Positions 7,757-15,912 of a DNA stretch of 20,568 nt are shown piece after piece. Location of the stretch: NCBI GenBank assembly GCA_028819955.1, contig JAPPKP010000005.1, positions 1-20,568 on the forward strand. The letters are read 5' to 3'. The notes under the pieces are model-generated. The model was not told the DNA's origin. It was given only the letters and a program-made list of their open reading frames with translations, and ran no database searches. Each line of letters opens with the position of its first letter. Position 1 is the first letter of the stretch. Origin of the DNA: Rhodospirillaceae bacterium (GTDB lineage: Bacteria; Pseudomonadota; Alphaproteobacteria; UBA828). The position numbers and the translations under genes were made by a program.

Positions 7757-8803
7757 TTGAGTCAGTTTTCGCAAATCGGCGGCATGCTTCCCGAGAGATT
7801 CAAGGGGGTTTTGACCTCGCCGGGTATTGTCGGCAGTACGGTGACGATCATTCTATATTTCCTGGCCGTTCCCATCGTCTTCGCTGACGAGGGCTATATT
7901 CTCAACGTCATCATCACGTCCTCGATGCTGAGCTTCATCAGCCTTGGGGTCTGGGTGACCTTCGCCATCGGGCGTATCAACATCGGTCAGGGCGGCTTCG
8001 CCATGATCGGAGGCTACGTCTGCGCCATTTTGGTGAGCCAGTTCGGCGTGTCCTTTTGGCTGTGCCTGCTGATCTCCGGCGTCATCTCCGCCCTCATCGG
8101 CACGGTCATCGGCGCCGCGATTCTGCGGCTCCAGGGCGTGTATTTCGCCATGATCACGCTCTGTTTGACCGAGGCGATCCGGCTTGCATTCCTGAATGCA
8201 GGGTTCGTGACCCGCGGCGCCAGCGGCATGATCGATTTGCCGCTGCCCGGAGAGATCGCGATCTTCGGCCTCACGATCGTACCGGCGTTCGAGCCCGGCG
8301 AGCGGCTGCCGTTCTTCTATCTCGCCGCCACGTTACTGACTCTCGGCTTCCTGGCTCTCTGGCTGATCAATCGGAGCCGTCTCGGCGATGTCTTTCGCTC
8401 TCTGCGGCAGAACCAGGATCTGGCAGCGAGTTTCGGCATCAACGTCGCCAAGTACCGAGTCATCGCTTACACCATCTGCTGCTTCTACGGCGGCGTCGGC
8501 GGTGCGTTCTTTACCGGCTTCCAACAGAACATCTATCCGTCATCCTATCAGGTCATCGATTCAGTTTACTTCATGATGTACTGCTTCATCGGAGGGCTCG
8601 ATTTTATCGCCGGACCGATCGTGGGCGCATTCCTGCTCGTCATCGGGTTCGAGCTCCTGCACGAGGTGGAGCGCTACCAGATCGTTGCTTTCGGGTCGCT
8701 CATGATCCTGTGCATCGTATTCCTGCCCAACGGCCTCATCAGTCTCGTCGTTCGTATTCCGCAGCTCGGCCACTACATCGGGCGAGGCCGCCATGCTGCT
8801 TGA
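7757..8803 (+). CDS. livM: HAAT ABC transporter permease, LivM-like
   Basis: The 348-residue hydrophobic product shows the LivM pattern. It has YILNVIITSSMLSFISLGVWVTFAIGRINIGQGGFAMIGGY near the N terminus and the coupling loop SRLGDVFRSLRQNQDLAASFGINVAKYRVIAYTICCFYGGVGGAFFTGF. Later come YFMMYCFIGGLDFIAGPIVGAFLL and the C-terminal FLPNGLISL. The TTG start at 7757 leaves 4 bp after the LivH stop. An ATG at 7784 (residue 10) is the alternative start, and neither has a strong ribosome-binding site, so the N terminus is uncertain by nine residues. It pairs with the LivH-like permease in the inner membrane. The 3' end overlaps the next gene by 11 bp, indicating translational coupling. Confidence 0.93.
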   Translation: MSQFSQIGGMLPERFKGVLTSPGIVGSTVTIILYFLAVPIVFADEGYILNVIITSSMLSFISLGVWVTFAIGRINIGQGGFAMIGGYVCAILVSQFGVSFWLCLLISGVISALIGTVIGAAILRLQGVYFAMITLCLTEAIRLAFLNAGFVTRGASGMIDLPLPGEIAIFGLTIVPAFEPGERLPFFYLAATLLTLGFLALWLINRSRLGDVFRSLRQNQDLAASFGINVAKYRVIAYTICCFYGGVGGAFFTGFQQNIYPSSYQVIDSVYFMMYCFIGGLDFIAGPIVGAFLLVIGFELLHEVERYQIVAFGSLMILCIVFLPNGLISLVVRIPQLGHYIGRGRHAA

Positions 8804-9566
8804 AGTGGAGAATCTCACAAAGCGGTTCGGCGGTCTGACTGCGGTCAACGAGCTGAGCTTCGGCGTCGAGGAGAGGGCGATCCTCTCGGTCATCGGCCCC
8901 AACGGTGCAGGCAAGAGCACCCTGTTCAAGCTCATCACCTCCTTCGAACGACCGAACCGGGGGCGCGTGCGCTTCAACGGCGAGAACATCACGGCTTTGG
9001 GGCCGCACGTGGTGGCGCGCAAGGGCGTGGTGCGGACGTTTCAGGAAAACACGATCTTCAAGGAGATGACCGCCATCGAAATGGTCATCCTTGCGCATCA
9101 CCAGCGCTGCCGCGCCAGCATCCTCGGCATGGTCGTGGGCAGCGCCGCGTCGCGGGCGGACGAATCGGCTTTTCGCCGCTCCGCCGAGGAAATCCTGGAA
9201 CGCCTGGACATGGCCGACGTGGCGCAGGAGCTGGCGACGAACCTGCCGCACGGCTATCTGCGCGCGCTGGGCATCGCGGTCGCATTGGCTGCCAAGCCCA
9301 AGGTCCTGCTCCTGGACGAGCCCTTTACCGGGCTCAATCCCGAAGAGACCCAACGCGGCATGAACCGCGTACGCGCGCTGCGGGACGCCGGCATGACCAT
9401 CGTCCTGGTCGAGCATGACATGAGCGCTGTCATGACGATCAGCGATCGAGTTGTCGTGCTCAATTTCGGCACCAAGATCGCCGAGGGCGCGCCCCTCGAT
9501 ATCCAGAACGACGAAGCGGTGATCGAGGCCTATCTCGGGGCCGAGGACGAGGAGTTGGGCGCGTGA
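8793..9566 (+). CDS. livG: HAAT ABC transporter ATP-binding protein, LivG-like
   Basis: The 257-residue ABC ATPase has Walker A GPNGAGKST (35-43), Q-loop RTFQEN (Q84), Walker B VLLLDEP (171-177) and switch histidine VEHDM (H208). The C-terminal AYLGAEDEE tail is typical of LivG. The ABC signature reads LPHGYLRALG (151-160) instead of the usual LSYGxQRRLE. The LPHG form is familiar in a LivG subgroup, but the usual Q before R is L here. It overlaps the LivM gene by 11 bp and the LivF gene by 4 bp, so the ATPase pair is translated as one block. It powers import in the cytoplasm as a heterodimer with the LivF-like protein. Confidence 0.95.
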   Translation: MLLEVENLTKRFGGLTAVNELSFGVEERAILSVIGPNGAGKSTLFKLITSFERPNRGRVRFNGENITALGPHVVARKGVVRTFQENTIFKEMTAIEMVILAHHQRCRASILGMVVGSAASRADESAFRRSAEEILERLDMADVAQELATNLPHGYLRALGIAVALAAKPKVLLLDEPFTGLNPEETQRGMNRVRALRDAGMTIVLVEHDMSAVMTISDRVVVLNFGTKIAEGAPLDIQNDEAVIEAYLGAEDEELGA

Positions 9567-10279
9567 GCCTGTACTTCGAGGCCCGGGACCTCGTCGTCCG
9601 CTACGATCGCGTGAGCGCGGTTCGCGGTGTCTCGATATCGCTTCGCCAAGGGGAGGTCGTCGCGCTCGTTGGCGCCAACGGCGCGGGGAAGACGAGCATC
9701 CTCCGCGCGGCAACGGGCCTCACCAGGCCGGCTGGCGGCGAAATCTGGTTCGACGGTCACCGCCTCGACGGTCAGAACATCGACAGGATCGTGACTCGCG
9801 GCGTCGTCATGGTTCCCGAGGGCCGCCGCATCTTTCCGTACATGAACGTTCGCGACAATCTTCTGCTTGGCGCGCATCGGCGGCGCGGCTCGGGCGAGAT
9901 ACGCGCGGACCTCGATCGCGTTTACCAGCGCTTTCCGGTCTTGCGCGAACGCCAGCGCCAGCAGGGCGGCAGCTTGAGCGGCGGCGAGCAGCAAATGGTC
10001 TCGATGGGCCGTGCGCTCATGGCACGCCCCAAGCTGCTGCTGCTCGACGAACCGTCTCTCGGATTGGCGCCCATGATGGTGCGCGAGATCGCGCGCGCAA
10101 TCACGGCGATCAATGCCGACGATGGCGTGAGCGTCATCCTCGTCGAGCAGAACTCGCGAATGGCCCTGAAGATCTCCCACCGGGCCTATGTCCTCGAGAC
10201 CGGCAGCGTGGCGCTTGCCGGGCCTTCGGATGAACTCATGGGCAACGACCACGTTCGCAGGGTCTATCTCGGCGGGTGA
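9563..10279 (+). CDS. livF: HAAT ABC transporter ATP-binding protein, LivF-like
   Basis: The 238-residue ABC ATPase has Walker A GANGAGKTS (37-45), the LivF hallmark VPEGRRIFPYMNVRDNLLLGA, a canonical signature LSGGEQQ (138-144), Walker B LLLLDEP (158-164), and LVEQN in place of the switch histidine context, as usual in LivF. The start is a GTG whose last bases overlap the LivG stop (gtga). It completes the transporter. The next gene begins 35 bp downstream behind its own ribosome-binding site, so transporter and catabolic genes appear to form one transcription unit. Confidence 0.95.
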   Translation: MSLYFEARDLVVRYDRVSAVRGVSISLRQGEVVALVGANGAGKTSILRAATGLTRPAGGEIWFDGHRLDGQNIDRIVTRGVVMVPEGRRIFPYMNVRDNLLLGAHRRRGSGEIRADLDRVYQRFPVLRERQRQQGGSLSGGEQQMVSMGRALMARPKLLLLDEPSLGLAPMMVREIARAITAINADDGVSVILVEQNSRMALKISHRAYVLETGSVALAGPSDELMGNDHVRRVYLGG

Positions 10280-10314
10280 CCGGGACGCACACCCAACCAC
10301 GGCTCGGAGGCACG

Positions 10315-11094
10315 ATGCGCATCAAGATCATCAACCCGACGACGACGGAGTCGTTCACCGAGAAAAACCTGGAAGCCGGCCGCATGGTCGCTGCTGCGGG
10401 TACGGACGTGATCTCCACTGCCGTCGAGTCCGGGCCTGTGTCCATCGAGGGGCACTACGACGAAGCCGCTTGCGTCATCGGCATCCTCGAGGAGATCCAC
10501 AAGGGCGAGCGCGAAGGCATCGATGGCTACGTCATCGCCTGTTTTGGCGATCCTGGCGTCCTGGCCGCACGCGAGGCCGCCCGCGGCCCGGTCATCGGCA
10601 TCGCCGAAGCTGCCATGCACGTTGCCAGCATCGTGGCCACCGGCTTCTCGGTCGTGACCACCTTGGCACGGACCAAGATCATCTCCGAGCACCTGGTCAA
10701 GATTCACGGGTTCGAAGGCCAATGCCGCAGGATTCGCGCCACCGATCTGGAGGTGCTGGCGCTGGAGGACACCGGATCGGACGCCTATCGCATCATCGTC
10801 GAGGAATGCCGCCGCGCCCTGGTCGAGGACGAATCGGGCGCCATCGTGCTCGGATGCGCCGGCATGGCCGACATCGCGGCCAAGATTTCCGAAGACATCG
10901 GAGCGCCGGTCGTCGAAGGCGTCTCGTCTGCCGTGAAGCTCGTCGAGGGGATCGCCGCGCTCGGGTTGGGCACCAGCAAGCTGGGCGATCTGGCCTACCC
11001 GCTGAGCAAGCCCTATAGCGGCTCGGTCGGCCATCTGTCCGCCGACCGCCATTTCGCTCCCGAGACCGGAGCACGCCGAAGCGCGGCTGAGTAA
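10315..11094 (+). CDS. Asp/Glu/hydantoin racemase family protein, probable allantoin racemase
   Basis: The 260-residue product opens MRIKIINPTTTESFTEKN, the start motif of the hydantoin/allantoin racemase (HyuE/DCG1/HpxA) family. The two catalytic cysteines are in place: C76 in VIACFGDPG and C181 in IVLGCAGM, which act as acid/base pair in cofactor-independent racemases. VIGIAEAAMHVASIVATGFSVVTT is the conserved helix between them. The ATG at 10315 is chosen because ctcggaggcac precedes it; an upstream GTG overlapping the LivF stop would add 13 unconserved residues. The family interconverts enantiomers of 5-substituted hydantoins, including allantoin. With PuuE-type and AllC-type genes directly downstream, allantoin racemisation is the best guess; a hydantoin substrate remains possible. 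Confidence 0.85.
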   Translation: MRIKIINPTTTESFTEKNLEAGRMVAAAGTDVISTAVESGPVSIEGHYDEAACVIGILEEIHKGEREGIDGYVIACFGDPGVLAAREAARGPVIGIAEAAMHVASIVATGFSVVTTLARTKIISEHLVKIHGFEGQCRRIRATDLEVLALEDTGSDAYRIIVEECRRALVEDESGAIVLGCAGMADIAAKISEDIGAPVVEGVSSAVKLVEGIAALGLGTSKLGDLAYPLSKPYSGSVGHLSADRHFAPETGARRSAAE

Positions 11095-11139
11095 GCCTCA
11101 TCGTTGGAGAGGGATCGAACAAAGCAAGGGAGGAAGAAA

Positions 11140-12042
11140 ATGGACTATCCGCGTGACATGATCGGCTACGGCAGGAATCCCCCCCACGCCAATTGGCCCA
11201 ACGGCGCCCGGATCGCGGTGCAAATCATCTTTGCCTACGAGGAAGGAGGCGAGAACTGCATCCTTCACGGCGACGCCGCCTCCGAAGCGTTCCTGTCCGA
11301 AATCGTCGGCGCGCAGCCCTTGGTGGGCGTGCGCAACATGAACATGGAATCGATCTACGAATACGGCAGTCGGGTCGGGTTCTGGCGGCTGCTGCAACTG
11401 TTCGAGGAACGCCAGATCAACACCACCGTGCTGGCCATCGGCATGGCTTTGGAGCGTCACCCCGAGGCGGCAGCGGCCATGATCGAGGGCGGCCATGAGG
11501 TGGCGAGCCACGGCTGGCGCTGGATCGACTATCAGTATGTCGGGGAGGAAACCGAGCGCCAGCACATGAAGCGCGCCATCGAGTCCATCGAAAGGATGAC
11601 CGGGCAGAGGCCCCTCGGGTGGTACACGGGCCGCATGAGCCCGCAGACGCGCCGGCTCGTCGTCGAGGAAGGCGGATTCCTCTACGACGCCGATTCGTAT
11701 TGCGACGATCTTCCCTATTGGCTCGAGGTCGAGGGCAAGCAGCACCTCGTCATCCCCTACACCCTTGAAGCCAACGACATGCGCTTCGCCACATCGCAGG
11801 GCTTCAACTCGGGCGATCAGTTCTTCACTTACCTCAAGGACACCTTCGACGTTCTGTACGCCGAAGGCGCGGAGCGGCCGAAGATGATGTCGGTGGGTCT
11901 GCACTGCCGGCTTGCGGGACGCCCCGGACGTTTTGCCGCGCTCCAGCGGTTCCTCGATTACATCCAGGGCCACGAGAAGGTCTGGACTTGCACGCGTCTC
12001 GACATCGCGCGTCATTGGCACGAACACCATCCACCGGCCTGA
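11140..12042 (+). CDS. puuE: PuuE-type allantoinase (NodB-fold, cofactor-independent type)
   Basis: The 300-residue product starts MDYPRDMIGYGRNPPHANWP, and residues 32-50 (from AYEEGGENCI) carry the PuuE signature. The canonical NodB TFDD motif is thus replaced by YEEGGE (33-38). Motif 2 is GGHEVASHGWRW (H119, H124), where the usual second metal histidine is tryptophan, and motif 3 is LGWYTGRMSPQT. These departures are characteristic of PuuE allantoinases, which open the hydantoin ring of allantoin to allantoate and differ from metal-dependent AllB. The ATG follows aagggaggaagaaa, a strong ribosome-binding site; an upstream TTG would add 12 unlikely residues. There is no signal peptide, so it acts in the cytoplasm on imported or purine-derived allantoin. 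The position between racemase and allantoate hydrolase genes supports the assignment. Confidence 0.92.
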   Translation: MDYPRDMIGYGRNPPHANWPNGARIAVQIIFAYEEGGENCILHGDAASEAFLSEIVGAQPLVGVRNMNMESIYEYGSRVGFWRLLQLFEERQINTTVLAIGMALERHPEAAAAMIEGGHEVASHGWRWIDYQYVGEETERQHMKRAIESIERMTGQRPLGWYTGRMSPQTRRLVVEEGGFLYDADSYCDDLPYWLEVEGKQHLVIPYTLEANDMRFATSQGFNSGDQFFTYLKDTFDVLYAEGAERPKMMSVGLHCRLAGRPGRFAALQRFLDYIQGHEKVWTCTRLDIARHWHEHHPPA

Positions 12043-12072
12043 GGCGCTCCGGTCTCGTGGGCGAGGTCTGTC

Positions 12073-13317
12073 ATGCCTGACATCGGGACCCAGGCTGCCA
12101 GGATCCTGGAGCGTATCGAGACGTTGGCGGGCTTCTCCGAGCTCGACGGCGGTTTGACACGCGTTGCGTATTCGGAGGAGTGCCGGGCCGCGTCCGAGGC
12201 GGTGATCGCGTGGATGACCGAGGCCGGCATGGAGGCCCGCCTCGATGCCGTCGGCAACGTCGTGGGTCGCTACGAGGGCGGGACGCCGGGGCTGCCGTGC
12301 CTGATGATGGGCTCCCACCTCGACAGCGTTCGCGATGCGGGCAAGTACGACGGGCCGCTCGGCGTCCTGGTTCCGCTGGCATGCGTCGAGGCGCTCCACG
12401 AGGCCGGGCGTCGCCTGCCGTTCGCCGTCGAGATCGTGGGCTTCGTCGATGAGGAGGGCGTGCGCTTCAGGAGCACGCTCCTGGGCAGCCGAGCCATCGC
12501 CGGGACCTTCGAGGACAAGGCTCTCGAGGCAACCGACGACGACGGCATCAGCGTGGCCCAGGCCATGCGCGATTTCGGTCTGGATCCTGCCGCCATCCCC
12601 ACGGCGGCCAGGAAGGGCGAGGATGTGCACGCCTATGTCGAGTTCCACATCGAGCAGGGGCCCGTGCTGGAAGACGAAGACCTGCCGGTGGGCGTGGTGA
12701 CGGCAATCAGCGGTCAGACCCGGCTGATCGCCACGATCGAGGGCACTGCCGGCCATGCCGGTACCGTTCCGATGACGCTGCGGCGCGACGCTCTGGCGGC
12801 CGCCTCGGAGTGCATCCTGGCGGTCGAGAGCCTCTGTCGCGACGGGCCGCCCGGGCTCGTGGGAACCGTCGGCGATCTCGCGGTGAGCCCCGGGGTGTCC
12901 AACATCATCGCCGGCGGCACGCGCTTCAGCCTGGATATCCGCAGTCCCGTCGACTCCGAGCGCCGGGCCGCCGTCTCCTCGATCAAGTTGGCCATGCAAG
13001 AGATCGCCGATCGCCGCGGGCTGGGCCTCTCGGTAGAGACGACCTTCGATTCCGATAGCTGCGGCTGCGCCCCGTGGCTGATGGACCAGCTCGGCGCGGC
13101 CATCCAGGCCGAGTCCCTTCCGCTGCGTCAGTTGCCGAGCGGGGCCGGTCACGACGGCATGGCGATGATCGCGCTCACCGACATCGCGATGCTGTTCATG
13201 CGCTGCGAGGGCGGCATATCGCACAATCCCCTCGAGGCGGTAAGCCAGGATGACGTTGGGACGGGCTTGCGGGTCATGCAGCGTTTCATCGAACAATTCG
13301 AACCGGAGCGAGCATGA
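12073..13317 (+). CDS. allC: M20 family allantoate / N-carbamoyl-L-amino acid amidohydrolase
   Basis: The 414-residue product has all zinc ligands of the AllC/HyuC subfamily: GSHLDSV (H82), KYDGPLGV (D93), VDEEGVRF (E127/E128), EFHIEQGPVLE (H192) and GGISHNPLEAV (H384). GHAGTVPM near 228 and SGAGHDGM near 356 are the substrate-binding and dimer-interface motifs of this group. AllC hydrolyses allantoate to ureidoglycine, CO2 and ammonia; close relatives hydrolyse N-carbamoyl amino acids or beta-ureidopropionate, and sequence reading alone does not separate them. The PuuE-type gene 30 bp upstream favours allantoate. The stop overlaps the next start (atga), indicating coupled translation with the second M20 gene. 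Weak ribosome-binding site gaggtctgtc. Confidence 0.9.
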   Translation: MPDIGTQAARILERIETLAGFSELDGGLTRVAYSEECRAASEAVIAWMTEAGMEARLDAVGNVVGRYEGGTPGLPCLMMGSHLDSVRDAGKYDGPLGVLVPLACVEALHEAGRRLPFAVEIVGFVDEEGVRFRSTLLGSRAIAGTFEDKALEATDDDGISVAQAMRDFGLDPAAIPTAARKGEDVHAYVEFHIEQGPVLEDEDLPVGVVTAISGQTRLIATIEGTAGHAGTVPMTLRRDALAAASECILAVESLCRDGPPGLVGTVGDLAVSPGVSNIIAGGTRFSLDIRSPVDSERRAAVSSIKLAMQEIADRRGLGLSVETTFDSDSCGCAPWLMDQLGAAIQAESLPLRQLPSGAGHDGMAMIALTDIAMLFMRCEGGISHNPLEAVSQDDVGTGLRVMQRFIEQFEPERA

Positions 13318-14561
13318 TGCCGACGCGTGAGGAAGCCCGCGCAGCGATCGAAGCATTCGTTGACGACCGCCACGACGATGCGATCGAGGCGCTGAGGGCC
13401 CTCGTCGCCGTACCGTCCGACAATCCTCCGGGCGATTGCGCCGCGCACGCCGAGAGAGCTGCCGAATGGCTCGCCGGCCTTGGGCTCAGCGTTGAGCGGC
13501 ATCCGGTACCAGAAGCGATTGTTCGGGAGAACGGGATGCTCTCGGCAACCAATCTGGTGGTCCGCGAGACGTTCGGCGACGGGCCGGTGATCGCGCTCAA
13601 CGCCCACGGCGACGTGGTGCCGCCGGGAGACGGTTGGACCGCGGATCCCTATGGCGGCGAAATCCGTGAAGGCTGGATGATGGGCCGCGGCGTCGCGACC
13701 TCCAAGTCGGACTTCGTCTCGTACACCCATGCGCTCCTCGCTCTCAAGTCCATGGGCGTGCCGCTCAACGGCGGCGTCGAGCTCCACTTCACTTACGACG
13801 AAGAAGCGGGGGGAGCCATCGGCCCGGCCTGGCTCCTGGAGCAAGGGATCTCGCGGCCCGACTACGCCATCTGTGCCGGCTTCTCCTACAGCGTGGTGTC
13901 GGCCCACAATGGCTGCCTCCACCTCGAAGTTGAGGTGCGCGGCGTCTCGGCCCACGCCGCCGCACCGCACACGGGCCGCGATGCGTTGCAGGCGGCGAAC
14001 GCGATTCTCTCCGATCTCTACCTCGCCGGTGCCGAGTGCGCCGAGCGAGTCTCCTCCTTCGCCGGCATTACAAGCCCGACGCTGGTGGTCGGGCTGATCT
14101 CGGGCGGCATCAACACGAATGTCGTGCCCGATCGCGTATCCTTCCGTCTCGACCGCCGCCTGATCCCGGAGGAGAACGCCGAAGCCGTCGAGGCCGACCT
14201 GCGCGCACGCATCGCCGCCGTGGCGGAGAGCTTCGATGGCATCAGTCATAGTGTGACGAGGATTCTCCTGGCTCATCCTCTGGTTCCCTTGTCGGGCTCC
14301 GAGGCGCTGTGCGAGGCGCTTGCGCGGAACGCCCGGCCGATTCTCGACGAGGATATCGCCACCCAGGGGCTGCCTCTCTACACCGATGCCCGCCACTACA
14401 ATGCCGCCGGCGTCCCCACCGTGCTCTACGGCGCGGGCCCCCGGACAATCTTCGAGGCCAATGCCCACCGCGCTGACGAACGCCTCCCGCTCGACGATCT
14501 CCGGAAGGCAACCAAGATCGTGGCGCTCGCGCTCTTCGACCTGCTGAATGACGGTGCTTAG
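13314..14561 (+). CDS. M20 family metallo-amidohydrolase, ArgE/DapE-like
   Basis: The 415-residue product carries LNAHGDVVPPGDGW (metal H98, D100), GRGVATSKSDF (bridging D in the SKSD form seen in one ArgE/DapE subgroup rather than DMKGG) and TYDEEAGG (E163/E164). LEVEVRGVSAHAAAPHTGRDAL starts the dimerisation domain, and a late histidine lies in FEANAHRADERLP. It hydrolyses an amide bond of an N-acyl or ureido compound, substrate unknown. Its start codon overlaps the AllC stop, so it is made together with AllC and most likely acts on the same or the next intermediate. It is not a duplicate of AllC: active-site motifs and overall sequence differ. Confidence 0.87.
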   Translation: MMPTREEARAAIEAFVDDRHDDAIEALRALVAVPSDNPPGDCAAHAERAAEWLAGLGLSVERHPVPEAIVRENGMLSATNLVVRETFGDGPVIALNAHGDVVPPGDGWTADPYGGEIREGWMMGRGVATSKSDFVSYTHALLALKSMGVPLNGGVELHFTYDEEAGGAIGPAWLLEQGISRPDYAICAGFSYSVVSAHNGCLHLEVEVRGVSAHAAAPHTGRDALQAANAILSDLYLAGAECAERVSSFAGITSPTLVVGLISGGINTNVVPDRVSFRLDRRLIPEENAEAVEADLRARIAAVAESFDGISHSVTRILLAHPLVPLSGSEALCEALARNARPILDEDIATQGLPLYTDARHYNAAGVPTVLYGAGPRTIFEANAHRADERLPLDDLRKATKIVALALFDLLNDGA

Positions 14562-14706
14562 AGCGGGCCTCGACCCGCGCCGAACCCCCGGAGACGCCAA
14601 CAGGACCGGGCCGGGGCGCGATCGAGCCCGGCATGCTACCGTGACGGCCTGATCGGCGCGCGGTGGCGCTTGCCGGCGCCGCTCGCCCGCGCGTGCGGAG
14701 GCGATC

Positions 14707-15624
14707 ATGGCAGGGCGCGACATCATCTCCCGCCTGAAGAAGGGCGATCGGTTCCTGCTCGACGGCGGCGTGGGAAGCGAGCTGCAGCGCCGCGGCTTGA
14801 ACCTCTCGAAGGGAGTGAGGTCCGAGACCGTAACCGGCCCCTGGTCGGCGACCGCGATGGGCGATGCGCCCGAGGTGGTGCGAGCGGTCCACGAGGATTA
14901 CCTGCGCGTGGGCGCTGACATCGTCACCACCAACAGCTTCTGGACCAACCGTCCGATGCTCGGCATGGTCGGGCTCGAAGACAAGATGGAAGCGTATACG
15001 ACGCTGTCGGTTGAGCTTGCCCGCGATGCCCGCGACAGGTTCAACCCGGACGCCTACGTCGCCGGCGCCATGTGCCCGCCCCGGTCGGGAGACGTGTACA
15101 AGGCGCTGGCGGAGCAGGCGAAGGTGTTGACGGCTGCCGGGGTCGATCTTCTGCTGCTCGAGCTCGTCGGTTCCATCGAAGAGGCGGTGGCATCGGTCGC
15201 TGCGGCGTCCGCAACCGGCTTGCCCGTCCTTCTCGGCATCTACGTCACAGACCGGGCCACCATCCAGAGGGGAACGCACGAGGACACGGGCGAGACCATC
15301 GAGGCGCTCGTCGAAGCCCTGCAGGGGCGCCGCGTGGACGCCATCCTGCCCATGTGCGTCCCTCCCGATTACATCGCGACCGCCCTGCCCAGGCTGCGCG
15401 CGGTCTTTGACGGCCCGATCGGCGCCTACGCGAACATCGGCTACAAGAACACACGCCGAAAGGTCGCCTACCCCACGACGCAATTCCTCGAGATTCAGGT
15501 GGAGCACTCGCCCGGGGACTACGCCCTGTGCGTGCAGGACTGGCTCGACATGGGCGCCCAGATCGTGGGCGGCTGCTGCGCGTCGACGCCGGAGCATATC
15601 GCCGCGCTCAGGCCCATGGTGTAG
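14707..15624 (+). CDS. Homocysteine S-methyltransferase-like protein (Zn-dependent)
   Basis: The 305-residue product opens with LLDGGVGSELQRRG, the first strand of the homocysteine-binding TIM barrel. It continues with GADIVTTNSFWTNRPML and GVDLLLLELVGSIEEA. The three zinc cysteines of the family are visible: C217 in ILPMCVPP and C290/C291 in GGCCASTPEHIAALRP. Members transfer a methyl group from S-methylmethionine, betaine or other donors to homocysteine, or act as selenocysteine/other thiol methyltransferases. The context (ureide catabolism) does not point to a donor. ATG preceded by gcggaggcgatc. It lies 145 bp after the M20 gene with only a short GC hairpin between, and may be last in the operon. 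Confidence 0.88.
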   Translation: MAGRDIISRLKKGDRFLLDGGVGSELQRRGLNLSKGVRSETVTGPWSATAMGDAPEVVRAVHEDYLRVGADIVTTNSFWTNRPMLGMVGLEDKMEAYTTLSVELARDARDRFNPDAYVAGAMCPPRSGDVYKALAEQAKVLTAAGVDLLLLELVGSIEEAVASVAAASATGLPVLLGIYVTDRATIQRGTHEDTGETIEALVEALQGRRVDAILPMCVPPDYIATALPRLRAVFDGPIGAYANIGYKNTRRKVAYPTTQFLEIQVEHSPGDYALCVQDWLDMGAQIVGGCCASTPEHIAALRPMV

Positions 15625-15630
15625 CCCTCT

Positions 15631-15646
15631 CCCGCCGCAGGGCGGG
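15631..15646 (+). terminator. Probable terminator hairpin after the methyltransferase gene
   Basis: The 6-bp stem cccgcc (15631-15636) / ggcggg (15641-15646) with loop gcag starts 7 bases after the stop codon and is followed by gttctcc. GC-rich and compact but with a poor T tract, so it may only be an attenuating or 3'-protective hairpin. The following 260 bp up to the binding-protein gene show no other gene. Confidence 0.45.
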
Positions 15647-15912
15647 GTTCTCCGCGGGTGATCTCTCGTCTTGCACTCGCGGGCTCATCGCCGGCAAGGC
15701 GTTTAACTCGTCAGATGCCTTCAACGACGATCCGTTCATTCGGCTGGCTGTCATGCGCACAAAGCCACGCAGCAAATGCGCGAGGTGAAGGCATGACCAT
15801 CGGCGAAACGCCTGCGCGCCAAGCAATAAACGGTCGATCGAGCCATTCGCGGTCCCGCATCTCCGGTGCGGGCACAAACTGCGCGCGCACTGCCAAGCAA
15901 GGGAGGACGACG

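Noticed and set aside
11098..13356. Very long open frame on the minus strand (752 codons) opposite puuE and allC
   Set aside because: It is antisense to two well-recognised genes, its translation has low-complexity H/R/D/G/A-rich composition, and it resembles no protein. Such frames are common opposite GC-rich genes.
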